64,000 nt of DNA from Lacrimispora sinapis. Lineage in GTDB: Bacteria; Bacillota; Clostridia; Lachnospirales; Lachnospiraceae. Location of the stretch: assembly GCF_043633585.1 (NCBI RefSeq), contig NZ_CP141832.1:1364001-1428000 (forward strand). Reading direction: 5' to 3'. The notes below the pieces were generated by a model, which was given only the letters and a program-made list of their open reading frames with translations, had not been told where the DNA came from and made no database searches. Numbering within the stretch: position 1 is the stretch's first letter; each line of letters begins with the position of its first letter. A program made the position numbers and the translations under genes. Shown here piece after piece: positions 17,682 through 25,779 of this stretch.

Positions 17682-17870
17682 AAGCGTTCCCTTCCGGTTT
17701 AGTTTTAGGATCAACAAAAGCAATCTCGCCAATAAACTCATTGTCCGGTATTGCTTTTTTCAGCTTTGCAAAGGAACCGGCCCAAACAGGAGTGCCGAGA
17801 ATGATTGTGTCATACGGGGTCCGGATCAATGGGGGGATTCAAAAGCTCAGTTCCCAAACCATTGAACCTG
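17644..17870 (-). pseudogene. Flavodoxin gene remnant
   Basis: The minus strand encodes YDTIILGTPVWAGSFA, a classic flavodoxin mid-region. It is joined directly to KLKKAIPDNEFIGEIAFVDP and NASKVIAWTKSL, the C-terminal part of the same fold. The roughly 40 residues normally between these parts are missing. Upstream, ELLNPPIDPDP appears in a different frame from YDTIILG, which indicates a frameshift, and no N-terminal FMN-binding motif is found. The piece is wedged between the dehydrogenase and the EamA gene. I regard it as a relic with an internal deletion. Confidence 0.7.
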
Positions 17871-17888
17871 TTTGGCTCTTTTCTTTGG

Positions 17889-18749
17889 TTAAATCAATAG
17901 CAGTAAGGTACCAATAACAATCAGAATCAAACCGCCAAAGGATTTACGGCTCAGTTCTTCTTTTAAGATGAAATATGAAAATCCGATGGTAAGTAGTATG
18001 CTCAGCTTATCAATAGGAACGACAATGCCTGCGGGGCCCTTCTGCAAAGCCTTATAGTAGCAGAGCCAGGACATGCCCGTAGCCAGGCCCGACAAGATCA
18101 GAAACAACCAATTCTTTTTATCAATCTCTTTTATCTCAGACTGCTTTTTCGTTATGATAACAAGAATCCATGCCATAAGCAAGACGATGATCGTACGGAT
18201 TGCCGTTCCAAGGTTGGAATCCACATCCTGAATTCCGATTTTTCCTAAAATGGAAGTAAGACTGGCAAAGACGGCAGAACCCAATGCGTAAATAAGCCAC
18301 CGATGGTCTATGGCTTTTTTGGCATCTTCTTTTTTCTCTATCATCATCCAGGTACCTGCACCAATAAGAAAAAGGGACAAAACTTTTATTCCGGTAATGG
18401 CCTCGCCTAAAAAGACCATGGACAGAAGCATAGTCAGTACCGTACTGGATTTGTCGATGGGAGTTACCTTATTCACATTGCCCAGCTGGAGCGCCCTGAA
18501 ATAGCAAAGCCAGGACATGCCGGTAGCCAGACCCGATAAAACCAAAAAAATAATTGTTTTTGGATTCAGCGTGTTTATGGTATGCTGGGCACCGGTGATC
18601 CAGACCATGAACCAGGAAAAAATCAAAATCACAATGGTCCGAAGTGCGGTTGCCAAGTTGGAATCCGTGTTTTTAATACCTATTTTTGCCAATATGGCTG
18701 TGATTCCGGCAAAAAAGGCGGAGCCGAACGCAAACAATATCCACATCAT
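17889..18749 (-). CDS. EamA-family (DMT) permease
   Basis: Ten-helix membrane exporter/importer of the drug/metabolite superfamily. The 286-aa protein is an obvious tandem duplication: each half starts with a similar WILFAFGSAFFAGITAILAKIGI / LIYALGSAVFASLTSILGKIGI stretch (in part) and contains LSGLATGMSWLCYFRALQ / LSGLATGMSWLCYYKAL. Substrate cannot be predicted. It reads on its own from ATG 18749, upstream of the divergent RND gene. Confidence 0.88.
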   Translation of the reverse strand: MMWILFAFGSAFFAGITAILAKIGIKNTDSNLATALRTIVILIFSWFMVWITGAQHTINTLNPKTIIFLVLSGLATGMSWLCYFRALQLGNVNKVTPIDKSSTVLTMLLSMVFLGEAITGIKVLSLFLIGAGTWMMIEKKEDAKKAIDHRWLIYALGSAVFASLTSILGKIGIQDVDSNLGTAIRTIIVLLMAWILVIITKKQSEIKEIDKKNWLFLILSGLATGMSWLCYYKALQKGPAGIVVPIDKLSILLTIGFSYFILKEELSRKSFGGLILIVIGTLLLLI

Positions 18750-19083
18750 AGTAACCCCATTTTTCTGTAAATAAAATTAAAGATATGCTTTTTTAAGTAT
18801 AGTCTACACCGTACCAAGGAATAGATCAATCCGTTCACAGAATCATTTTCATAAAATGCGAAAAAAAGTTGTTTATATTTATTTAATCTTTTCATAATGC
18901 ATTTTATAGCATGTTTTTCTGGACTTGCAGATAAATTATGATAACACCTCATTTAAGACGACGCCTTATTTCCGGCGGAAGCTATCATAGAATCGAAAGG
19001 AGTACAGAACAAAAATCTACAAGGGAGGTGTTTCATTGCTGCACAGCGGTAACTTTTGATTTTCTACAGTGAGGAGGTAGTGT
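18750..19083. other. 334-bp intergenic region between divergent EamA and RND genes
   Basis: AT-rich on the EamA side. On the plus strand, GGGAGGTG at about 19023 precedes a TTG and a seven-codon reading frame (MLHSGNF) that ends before the RND ribosome site. It could be a leader peptide, but the support is only a ribosome-site-like sequence. No convincing promoter or RNA element was recognised. Confidence 0.3.
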
Positions 19084-22000
19084 ATGGGAATTATAAAAGC
19101 TGTTTTAAAGCGCCCTGTTACAATGGTTCTGGCCATTCTATGCCTGTTGGTATTTGGTTTGTCTTCCGTATTTACATCTAAGATGGAGCTGACTCCGGAG
19201 ATGAATTTCCCCATGATGCTGATCAGCAGCGTCTACGCGGGAGCCAGTCCGGAAAATGTCAATGACCTGGTGACAAAACCCGTTGAAGACGCGGTAGGAA
19301 CTCTTTCCGGTATTAAAAACATCCAGTCCGTTTCCCAGGAAAATGTTTCTATGGTAATGCTGGAATATGAATATGGCACCAACATGGATAAAGCGTATTC
19401 TGATTTAAAGAAAAAGATAGATGCAATAAAACTGCCGGATGATGTGGAAACCCCTACAATAATGGAGTTTAATATCAATGACATGCCTGCAGTTGTACTG
19501 GCTGTCAATGATCCGACCCAGCACAACCTGTATAATTTCGTCAATGATACCATCATGCCGGAGTTTGAAAAAATACCTTCCGTTGCCAGTGTGGATATAA
19601 GCGGCGGTCAGGAAAACTATGTAAGCGTACGCCTGATTCCGGAGAAAATGAATCAGTACCATTTGACCATGAATTCCATTACCCAGGCCATCAAGGCGGC
19701 GGACTTCAGCTATCCGGCAGGAAGTACAGGGGTAGGGAAACGGGAATTGTCCGTGGTTACATCGGTGAAGGTGGATGATGTCAATAAGCTGAAAAAGGTT
19801 CCTTTAGTCGCAGGGGCCGGAAAGACGATTTATCTAGAGGATGTAGCTGAAATACAAGAAGCATTGAAAAAGCAGGATACCATTGGACGGTATAACGGTC
19901 AGGAGACCATAACCTTATCCATCAACAAGCAGCAGAAAAACAGTGCGGTAGAGGTCTCCAAGGGAGTGAAGGAGACCATTAAAAATTTGAAGTCGGAATA
20001 TCCCAATGTGGAATTTATCGAAATTAACGATACCAGTGACCAGATCCTGTCTGCCTTAAATGACGTAAAGGACACCATGATCACAGCGGTACTCATTGCT
20101 ATGGTTATTATTTTCCTGTTCTTTGGTGATTTAAAGGCATCTCTGATCGTAGGAAGTTCCATGCCCATATCCATGCTCATTTCCCTGATCATGATGTCTG
20201 TCATGGGGTTTTCCTTGAACTTAATCACGATGAGCAGTATCGTGCTGGCGATCGGAAACATGACGGATGACTCTATTGTGGTCCTTGACAGCTGCTTCAA
20301 AGCCCAGAAGGGAAAAGGCTTTAAGGCTTATATGTCAGCAGCGGTTGGAGGTACCAGTGAGGTCTTTGCCGCTATTTTAGGCGGAGCCGTAACCAACAGC
20401 GTGGTGTTTATTCCCCTTGCCTTTTTGGAGGGAATGTCCGGGCAGCTGTTTATGCCATTGGGCTTTACTCTAATCTTCACGTCCCTGGCATCGGCAATCT
20501 CCGGCCTGACCATTGTGCCCATGTGTTACAGCAGACTGCGCCCTGTAGAAAAGAATGACTCACCGGTAGGGGGCATTGTGAGAGTGGTGCAGGCTGGTTA
20601 CACAGCCCTTGCCGCAAGGCTTCTCCGTAAAAAAGCCCTTGTCATGATCGTGTCGGTCCTTCTTTTGGCGGCCTCCGCAGTTCTGGCGGGAAAGCTGGGC
20701 TTTGAGCTCATGCCTGATACGGATGAAGGCACCATTGCCGTCTCCATCGAGGTAAAACCCGGACTAAAGCTGGAGGAGGTGAATAAGATTCTTCAAAAAG
20801 CAGAGGCCGTTGTGACCGGTGAAAAGGACCTGGATTCCTATATGGTAACCTATGGGGGAGGAGGATTGAGTTTAACCAGCAAAAATGTAGGCACTTTAAC
20901 CGCTTATTTAAAGGATGACCGGATTCTTTCCACCAAAGAAATCGTGAATCATTGGAAAAAGAAAATGAGCCAGATTCCTGATTGCAGCATTACGGTAGAA
21001 TCCTCTTCCAGCGTGAATATGATGAGCAGCAGTTCAGATTTTGAGGTAATCCTGCAAAGCGCCCAACTGGATAAGCTGAAAAAAATATCGGATCAGATGG
21101 TAAACCAACTGTCAGGCCGCACCGAGCTGATCAAGGTACATTCCGATCTTGAAAATGCGGCACCCGTCATTAAAATCAGCGTGGATTCCATCAAGGCGGC
21201 GGCAGAAGGGGTGGCCCCCATCCAGGTAGGTGCCGCCATAAACGAGATGTTGAGCGGTGTGGAAGCCACAACCATGGACCGGAATGGAGAGGAGATCTCT
21301 GTACAGCTTGAATATGGAGAAAATTATTATGATACCCTGGATAAGGTGAAAGGAATTCTGCTTCCCAACAGTTCCGGTGGTTCCGTTGCCTTGACAGACC
21401 TGGCAGATATCGGTTACGAAGACAGTCCTACTGCAATCAATCGGAAAAATAAACAGTATCTGGTTACAATTACCGGTTCCTTTACCGATGAGGTGGAGAC
21501 GGAGAAAGAAAAGGCTGAGGTGATAAAAAACATCAATCATGAGATGGTTGGAAAATATCTGGATGCTACAGTTACACGGGCGAAGAACAGTGAAGAAGAA
21601 ACCATGGCCGAAGAATTTAAAAATCTGTTTATGGCCATTGTTACAGCCGTTTTCCTGCTTTTTGTAGTCCTTGCGGCTCAATTTGAATCAGCCAGGATGT
21701 CATTGATGGTCATGACTTCCATACCGTTTAGCCTGATTGGAGCCTTTGGGTTAATGGTGGCTGCAAATATCAAGATCAATATGCCATCTCTTTTAGGCTT
21801 CCTGATGTTGGTTGGTACGGTAGTCAAATCAGGAATCCTGTATGTGGAAACGGCAAACCAATACTGCGAGACCATGGAAAAAACGACTGCAGTAGTAAAG
21901 GCAGGAACCAACCGATTCCGTTCTATTTTAATGACGACCCTTATTGCCATCGTTTCCATTGTGCCTATGGCAATGGGCGGGGGCGATAACGGAGAGATCA

Positions 22001-22131
22001 TGCAGGGCCTTTCTCTGGTCAACGTAGGCGGCCTTACTGCTTCCACGGTTTTGACCCTTCTTCTTTTGCCGGTCTACTATATGATCATGAGCGGAAAGAA
22101 AAAAACAAAATCAGACCTCGAGTTTGATTGA
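19084..22131 (+). CDS. RND-family efflux transporter (AcrB/SwrC-like)
   Basis: Proton-driven inner-membrane exporter with twelve helices and two large extracytoplasmic loops. The first helix is TMVLAILCLLVFGLSSVF and the loop starts with the conserved PEMNFPMMLIS segment. The TM4 acidic pair is D395-D396 in GNMTDDSIVVLDS, as in AcrB. Length 1015 aa is complete. No membrane-fusion or outer-membrane partner is adjacent, as for the solitary B. subtilis SwrC. GAGGAGGTAG gives a strong ribosome site. Possible substrates are lipopeptides or bile-type amphiphiles; that is inference from the family. Confidence 0.92.
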   Translation: MGIIKAVLKRPVTMVLAILCLLVFGLSSVFTSKMELTPEMNFPMMLISSVYAGASPENVNDLVTKPVEDAVGTLSGIKNIQSVSQENVSMVMLEYEYGTNMDKAYSDLKKKIDAIKLPDDVETPTIMEFNINDMPAVVLAVNDPTQHNLYNFVNDTIMPEFEKIPSVASVDISGGQENYVSVRLIPEKMNQYHLTMNSITQAIKAADFSYPAGSTGVGKRELSVVTSVKVDDVNKLKKVPLVAGAGKTIYLEDVAEIQEALKKQDTIGRYNGQETITLSINKQQKNSAVEVSKGVKETIKNLKSEYPNVEFIEINDTSDQILSALNDVKDTMITAVLIAMVIIFLFFGDLKASLIVGSSMPISMLISLIMMSVMGFSLNLITMSSIVLAIGNMTDDSIVVLDSCFKAQKGKGFKAYMSAAVGGTSEVFAAILGGAVTNSVVFIPLAFLEGMSGQLFMPLGFTLIFTSLASAISGLTIVPMCYSRLRPVEKNDSPVGGIVRVVQAGYTALAARLLRKKALVMIVSVLLLAASAVLAGKLGFELMPDTDEGTIAVSIEVKPGLKLEEVNKILQKAEAVVTGEKDLDSYMVTYGGGGLSLTSKNVGTLTAYLKDDRILSTKEIVNHWKKKMSQIPDCSITVESSSSVNMMSSSSDFEVILQSAQLDKLKKISDQMVNQLSGRTELIKVHSDLENAAPVIKISVDSIKAAAEGVAPIQVGAAINEMLSGVEATTMDRNGEEISVQLEYGENYYDTLDKVKGILLPNSSGGSVALTDLADIGYEDSPTAINRKNKQYLVTITGSFTDEVETEKEKAEVIKNINHEMVGKYLDATVTRAKNSEEETMAEEFKNLFMAIVTAVFLLFVVLAAQFESARMSLMVMTSIPFSLIGAFGLMVAANIKINMPSLLGFLMLVGTVVKSGILYVETANQYCETMEKTTAVVKAGTNRFRSILMTTLIAIVSIVPMAMGGGDNGEIMQGLSLVNVGGLTASTVLTLLLLPVYYMIMSGKKKTKSDLEFD

Positions 22132-22218
22132 TATTATTGATATTCTTTCCTATATCCACATAATCGAACTGGTTTTGCATATATATTATTGACTTGCTGA
22201 GTAATAAGGGGAAACTGT

Positions 22219-23895
22219 ATGGAAAAAATTCTGGATGAGAATTATTATGATCTGATCATTGAAAATATAGTAAGTTCCACATACAATACGGGTGAGAACG
22301 TGACCCCTCTGAACGAGACCTATTCCATATTACATGTCAGGACCGCTGAAATCAATACCTGTGATCAAACCCAAAGTCCTTATTCCTATTTCCCTGAAAT
22401 ATACACTTTGGTATCTCAAGTCAGTGAAGGAATTGCCTACAGTGATGCGATACTTATCAATTCGCAATATGATTTTCATGGAAATGGGATTCTCGCAGGA
22501 ATAATTGGAACCGGTATCAATTATCAGCATCCGGCATTCATAAACAGGAATGGGACCACCTGCATTGCTTCCATATGGGACCAGACCGTACAGGGAGGCA
22601 CCATACCCCCTGGATTTACATTTGGCAGTGAATATACGAGTGACAGGATCAATCAGGCATTGGATTCTTCCGACCCCCTGCAGATCGTTCCTTCCGTGGA
22701 TACCAACGGACATGGAACCGCAGTCGCAAGCGTGATTGCAGGCAGGCGTGACTTTACCCGGAATTTCAGCGGGATCGTACCGGAATCGGAACTTGTGATC
22801 GTAAAACTAAAGGAAGCAAAACAGAATTTAAGACAGCTTTACAATATTCCGGATGGCTCGGTATGTTTTCAGGAAACAGATGTGATGCTGGGCCTCCGGT
22901 ATTTGGTGAATATGTCCCTGAGGTTAAAACGTCCTTTAGTCCTATGCATTGCGTTGGGCAGCAGTCAGGGCGGCCATGATGGGATCAATCCTGTCAGTGA
23001 TTATTTGGATAATATATCTCGGCTGCTCAATATGGGGATCTGTGCTGCGGCAGGAGATGAGGGAGACAAAGGGAGACACTATTTTAACAGCACTTATTCG
23101 GAACCTTTTGTCAATGAATTTCAAATGAACGTAGGGAGAAATGACAAGTTGTTTTCCATGGAGATCTGGCCCTATGCACCATCGTCTTTATCCATCGAGA
23201 TCATATCACCGCTTGGAGAAACCACGCAAGCGGTTCTTCCTTCTCTGGAATGTAAGGAATTTGTTTTTGAACAGAGTCAAAGCGTTGTATTGGTCCATAA
23301 TTTTATATTCCGAAGCAGGCGCAGGAATCCTTTGATATTAATCAGTTTTCGTAATGCCTACCCAGGAGTCTGGAGTTTTCGGGTGGTAGATGTGGAGGAT
23401 ACTCCTTTTTCTTTTCATACATGGCTGCCGTCGGATGATCTGATCTCCAACGAAACCTATTTTTATGAGTCCAATCCGGATACCACCATAACTTCACCGG
23501 GGAACACCATCAATATTTTAACGGTCACTGCTTATGATCCTGTCACTAACAGCATATTAGTGGAATCGGGAAGAGGCTATACCAGGACCGGAGGTATTAA
23601 ACCTGATATCGCCGCTGCCGGATCCCTGATTCCCTGTGCAATTTCGGGAAGTGGATACGGGGTGTTGAATGGAACCGGTGCTGCGGTCTGTTTTGCAGCG
23701 GGTGCCATCGCTATGATCATGGAGTGGGTCATAAGAACCAATAATGCCGCATTGAATGGAAACCAGCTCCATGGTATGCTGATCCAGAGTGCCTGGAGGG
23801 ATCCTTCCAGATATTATCCGGATAATGTCTGGGGATATGGAATATTGGATATAAGAGCATTGCTTCGTATGTTATCGGACCAATCCCGGTTATAA
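22219..23895 (+). CDS. Subtilisin-fold (S8) pseudoprotease, CspC-like
   Basis: The domain order matches clostridial Csp germination proteases: a short N-terminal domain, then the S8 fold with a beta-barrel-like insertion at about residues 290-420 (jellyroll position). The active site is largely lost. The catalytic Asp position is G97 (IIGTGINYQHP), the oxyanion Asn position is D280 (AAAGDEG), and the nucleophile Ser position is G487 (LNGTGAAV). Only H165 (DTNGHGTAVAS) remains. C. difficile CspC, a bile-salt-sensing pseudoprotease, has lost the Asp and Ser in the same way. No active cspB or sleC gene is next to it. A signalling or scaffold role, possibly in spores, is inferred. Length 558 aa; no signal peptide seen. 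Confidence 0.85.
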   Translation: MEKILDENYYDLIIENIVSSTYNTGENVTPLNETYSILHVRTAEINTCDQTQSPYSYFPEIYTLVSQVSEGIAYSDAILINSQYDFHGNGILAGIIGTGINYQHPAFINRNGTTCIASIWDQTVQGGTIPPGFTFGSEYTSDRINQALDSSDPLQIVPSVDTNGHGTAVASVIAGRRDFTRNFSGIVPESELVIVKLKEAKQNLRQLYNIPDGSVCFQETDVMLGLRYLVNMSLRLKRPLVLCIALGSSQGGHDGINPVSDYLDNISRLLNMGICAAAGDEGDKGRHYFNSTYSEPFVNEFQMNVGRNDKLFSMEIWPYAPSSLSIEIISPLGETTQAVLPSLECKEFVFEQSQSVVLVHNFIFRSRRRNPLILISFRNAYPGVWSFRVVDVEDTPFSFHTWLPSDDLISNETYFYESNPDTTITSPGNTINILTVTAYDPVTNSILVESGRGYTRTGGIKPDIAAAGSLIPCAISGSGYGVLNGTGAAVCFAAGAIAMIMEWVIRTNNAALNGNQLHGMLIQSAWRDPSRYYPDNVWGYGILDIRALLRMLSDQSRL

Positions 23896-23902
23896 ACGTA
23901 AA

Positions 23903-24622
23903 TTATATTGGAAGCGTATGTATGAATACAATTATAATCAGAGAGGGCAGCAGATTGGCTACCTTAATTTTGGTTTTAAACATTAAATTTGTTCCTACGC
24001 AAAAAATTAATGCAGAGCCCACAAAGGATAAATGGCTGATTGCCGCCTCTGTCATAAAGGGCTGTACAAAAGACGCCAGCAAAGTAATGGAACCCTGGAA
24101 AAGAAAGAGTGGAATGGCAGAAAAAATAACACCTCTGCCAAAAATGGATGCAAACACCATAACGGTAACGCTGTCTAAGGCCGCCTTGACATAAAGCATG
24201 GAAGCGTCACCGGTCAGACCATCCTGCAAGGAACCCACAATCGCCATGGCACCGATGCAGATCGTCAGTGAAGTGGATACGAAACCCTCCACAAAATTAT
24301 TGTCCTCCGCACTTCCGAATTTCTTTTTCAGCCATTGTCCAAAGGTTTCCGTGTGTTTGTTGATGTTGATAAATTCGCCTAAAACAGCACCAAGCACCAA
24401 GGAAATCACCAGTTTCATGGTACCTGTTGTTTCGATGCCTGATTCACTGACTAGAAACATCCCTTGTAAAACTCCGGAAATACCGATGAATATGACGGAA
24501 AGCCCCAGTGCATGCATAAGAATTTCCTGATATCTCTTTTTTAAGCCTCCTTTCAGTAAGAGTCCGATGATACCACCGGCAATCACACCAATGCTATTTA
24601 CGATTGTCCCTGAACCTATCAT
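23903..24622 (-). CDS. DUF554 family membrane protein (YqgA/YdfK-like)
   Basis: About seven-helix membrane protein of unknown function. It starts MIGSGTIVNSIGVIAGGIIG, the characteristic DUF554 N-terminus, and carries the FVEGFVSTSLTICIGAMAIVGS segment that is the best conserved part of the family. Length 239 aa is normal. It converges with the pseudoprotease gene with only seven bases between the stop codons. Some relatives are annotated as possible transporters, without biochemical proof. Confidence 0.9.
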   Translation of the reverse strand: MIGSGTIVNSIGVIAGGIIGLLLKGGLKKRYQEILMHALGLSVIFIGISGVLQGMFLVSESGIETTGTMKLVISLVLGAVLGEFININKHTETFGQWLKKKFGSAEDNNFVEGFVSTSLTICIGAMAIVGSLQDGLTGDASMLYVKAALDSVTVMVFASIFGRGVIFSAIPLFLFQGSITLLASFVQPFMTEAAISHLSFVGSALIFCVGTNLMFKTKIKVANLLPSLIIIVFIHTLPI

Positions 24623-24828
24623 GTTTTTTTCCTTTCTATCATTTTTTCAAAATTTCTTTGCCTTTGAAGGCGAAAGTAATCGAAAAAAATGTTTTTAAGG
24701 GGTATTATATCATAGACACGAAAAACGGTAAACAGATGATAACGGCAAAGAGGGTCTTTTTTCGTTTGTTTTCATTGCATAGTTTAGCGGGAAAATACAG
24801 AAACTAAAGGCTGACAGGAGGTATCATT

Positions 24829-25044
24829 ATGGCAAAAGCAGGTATGAGAAGACCCGATCCTTATGATTCCAATAACCACGGAACAGAAAATCATGAGAAA
24901 ATGCACCGCCCAAAAAATGAACAGGCACAGGTGCCGGAGATCCAGGGCCCGGCAAAAAATGGCAATGCAAAAGCTGGTCCCGTCAATGCCCCCAACTGGG
25001 CAAGAGATGATTACAAAATGGGAAATAAACACGATGGCGTATAA
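24829..25044 (+). CDS. Small hydrophilic protein of unknown function (71 aa)
   Basis: A well-placed ATG follows ACAGGAGGTATCATT. The product is rich in Asn, Lys, Pro, Gly and His, has no membrane helix and looks disordered (MAKAGMRRPDPYDSNNHG at the start). I do not recognise the family. The strong ribosome site and lack of a better frame support a real gene. It is followed by a hairpin at 25095-25119. Confidence 0.55.
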   Translation: MAKAGMRRPDPYDSNNHGTENHEKMHRPKNEQAQVPEIQGPAKNGNAKAGPVNAPNWARDDYKMGNKHDGV

Positions 25045-25094
25045 CGCAATCTTTTTATAATCCCGGGTTCTGGAAAGAAGAAAAAACAAAAAAT

Positions 25095-25119
25095 GGGTCC
25101 AGTCTTAATGGCTGGACCC
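25095..25119. terminator. Hairpin after the 71-aa gene
   Basis: Perfect 8-bp stem GGGTCCAG (25095-25102) with CTGGACCC (25112-25119). The right side lacks a T run, while the left side is A-rich, so as an intrinsic terminator it would suit minus-strand transcripts better. Confidence 0.4.
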
Positions 25120-25286
25120 TGCGTAAATTACTTGCAGAACTGGGAAATTAATTCCAATAAATCACTAAAGTTGCATGAGCTGAAGTCAAAAAACATGATA
25201 CCAATCCCCTTCCTTTTATTATATTGTTCTTACTTTTGAACAATTTGATTGTAACACTATTGTAACCTAAATGTAATATATAATAA

Positions 25287-25457
25287 ATGGAACAGCAAAC
25301 AGGAAGTGGTAAAAATGGATCGGATCTGGTTCCCAAGGGATATATATTTGGTTCTGCGATTAATAAGGAACGTTCTGTGCTGGTTGGCTGTATGGTTTCT
25401 CCAGGATTTGATTTCAAAGATTTTGAATTGTTTGACCGGGCGTATTTACTGGACTAG
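25287..25457 (+). pseudogene. Truncated cupin_5 (DUF985-like) gene remnant
   Basis: A 56-codon open frame starts at ATG 25287. It ends with a stretch typical of the C-terminus of cupin_5 proteins: VPKGYIFGSAINKE, then LVGCMVSPGFDFKDFELFDR. The N-terminal two thirds of the family, including the cupin barrel start, are absent upstream. The relic keeps a plausible terminator at 25500-25538. It is unlikely to be functional as it stands. Confidence 0.65.
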
Positions 25458-25499
25458 CAGGGAATGCATTAAGATTGACATAGGAAAATCATGTAAAAA

Positions 25500-25538
25500 A
25501 GCTGCAAATCTTCATACAGGAGGTTTGTGGCTTTTTTT
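25500..25538 (+). terminator. Intrinsic terminator after the cupin relic
   Basis: Twelve-bp stem (25500-25511 with 25521-25532, several G-U pairs) and a run of seven Ts (25532-25538). Confidence 0.65.
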
Positions 25539-25586
25539 GGATCACGATGGTTTCAAATATATGACTTTCTGTAAGCATAAACCGGC

Positions 25587-25719
25587 TTGTACTTGTCTAA
25601 AATGACTATGTATAATCTTTACATGTATAAATATATATATGTATAATAACTATTTTGTCTTGTAAATACACAGAAAAAGATGTACAATTGTCATAATAAT
25701 GTTGCGTCCTGTACAATTG
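25587..25719 (+). promoter_or_regulatory. Promoter and repeated GTACAATT motif upstream of the YesN-like regulator
   Basis: TTGTAC (25587-25592), 18 bp, TATAAT (25611-25616) is a plausible promoter. Downstream, the 10-bp sequence TGTACAATTG occurs twice as a direct repeat at 25681-25690 and 25710-25719. The GTACAATT core recurs in an inverted repeat before the ABC operon at 28078-28106, so it may be a binding site of this regulator. Confidence 0.45.
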
Positions 25720-25779
25720 ATCTTGAGAGTTCGGGAATTCAAAGCATTGTTAAAAGTTTTAAGGCAGGAATAGGAGAGT

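Noticed and set aside
25095..25119. Minus-strand gene ending at the 25.1 kb hairpin
   Set aside because: The hairpin orientation suits a minus-strand transcript, but no minus-strand frame to its right has a start signal or known domain.
25611..25660. AT-rich near-palindrome as an origin or attachment site
   Set aside because: The TATA-rich repeats are low-complexity and no integrase, replication gene or matching repeat is present.
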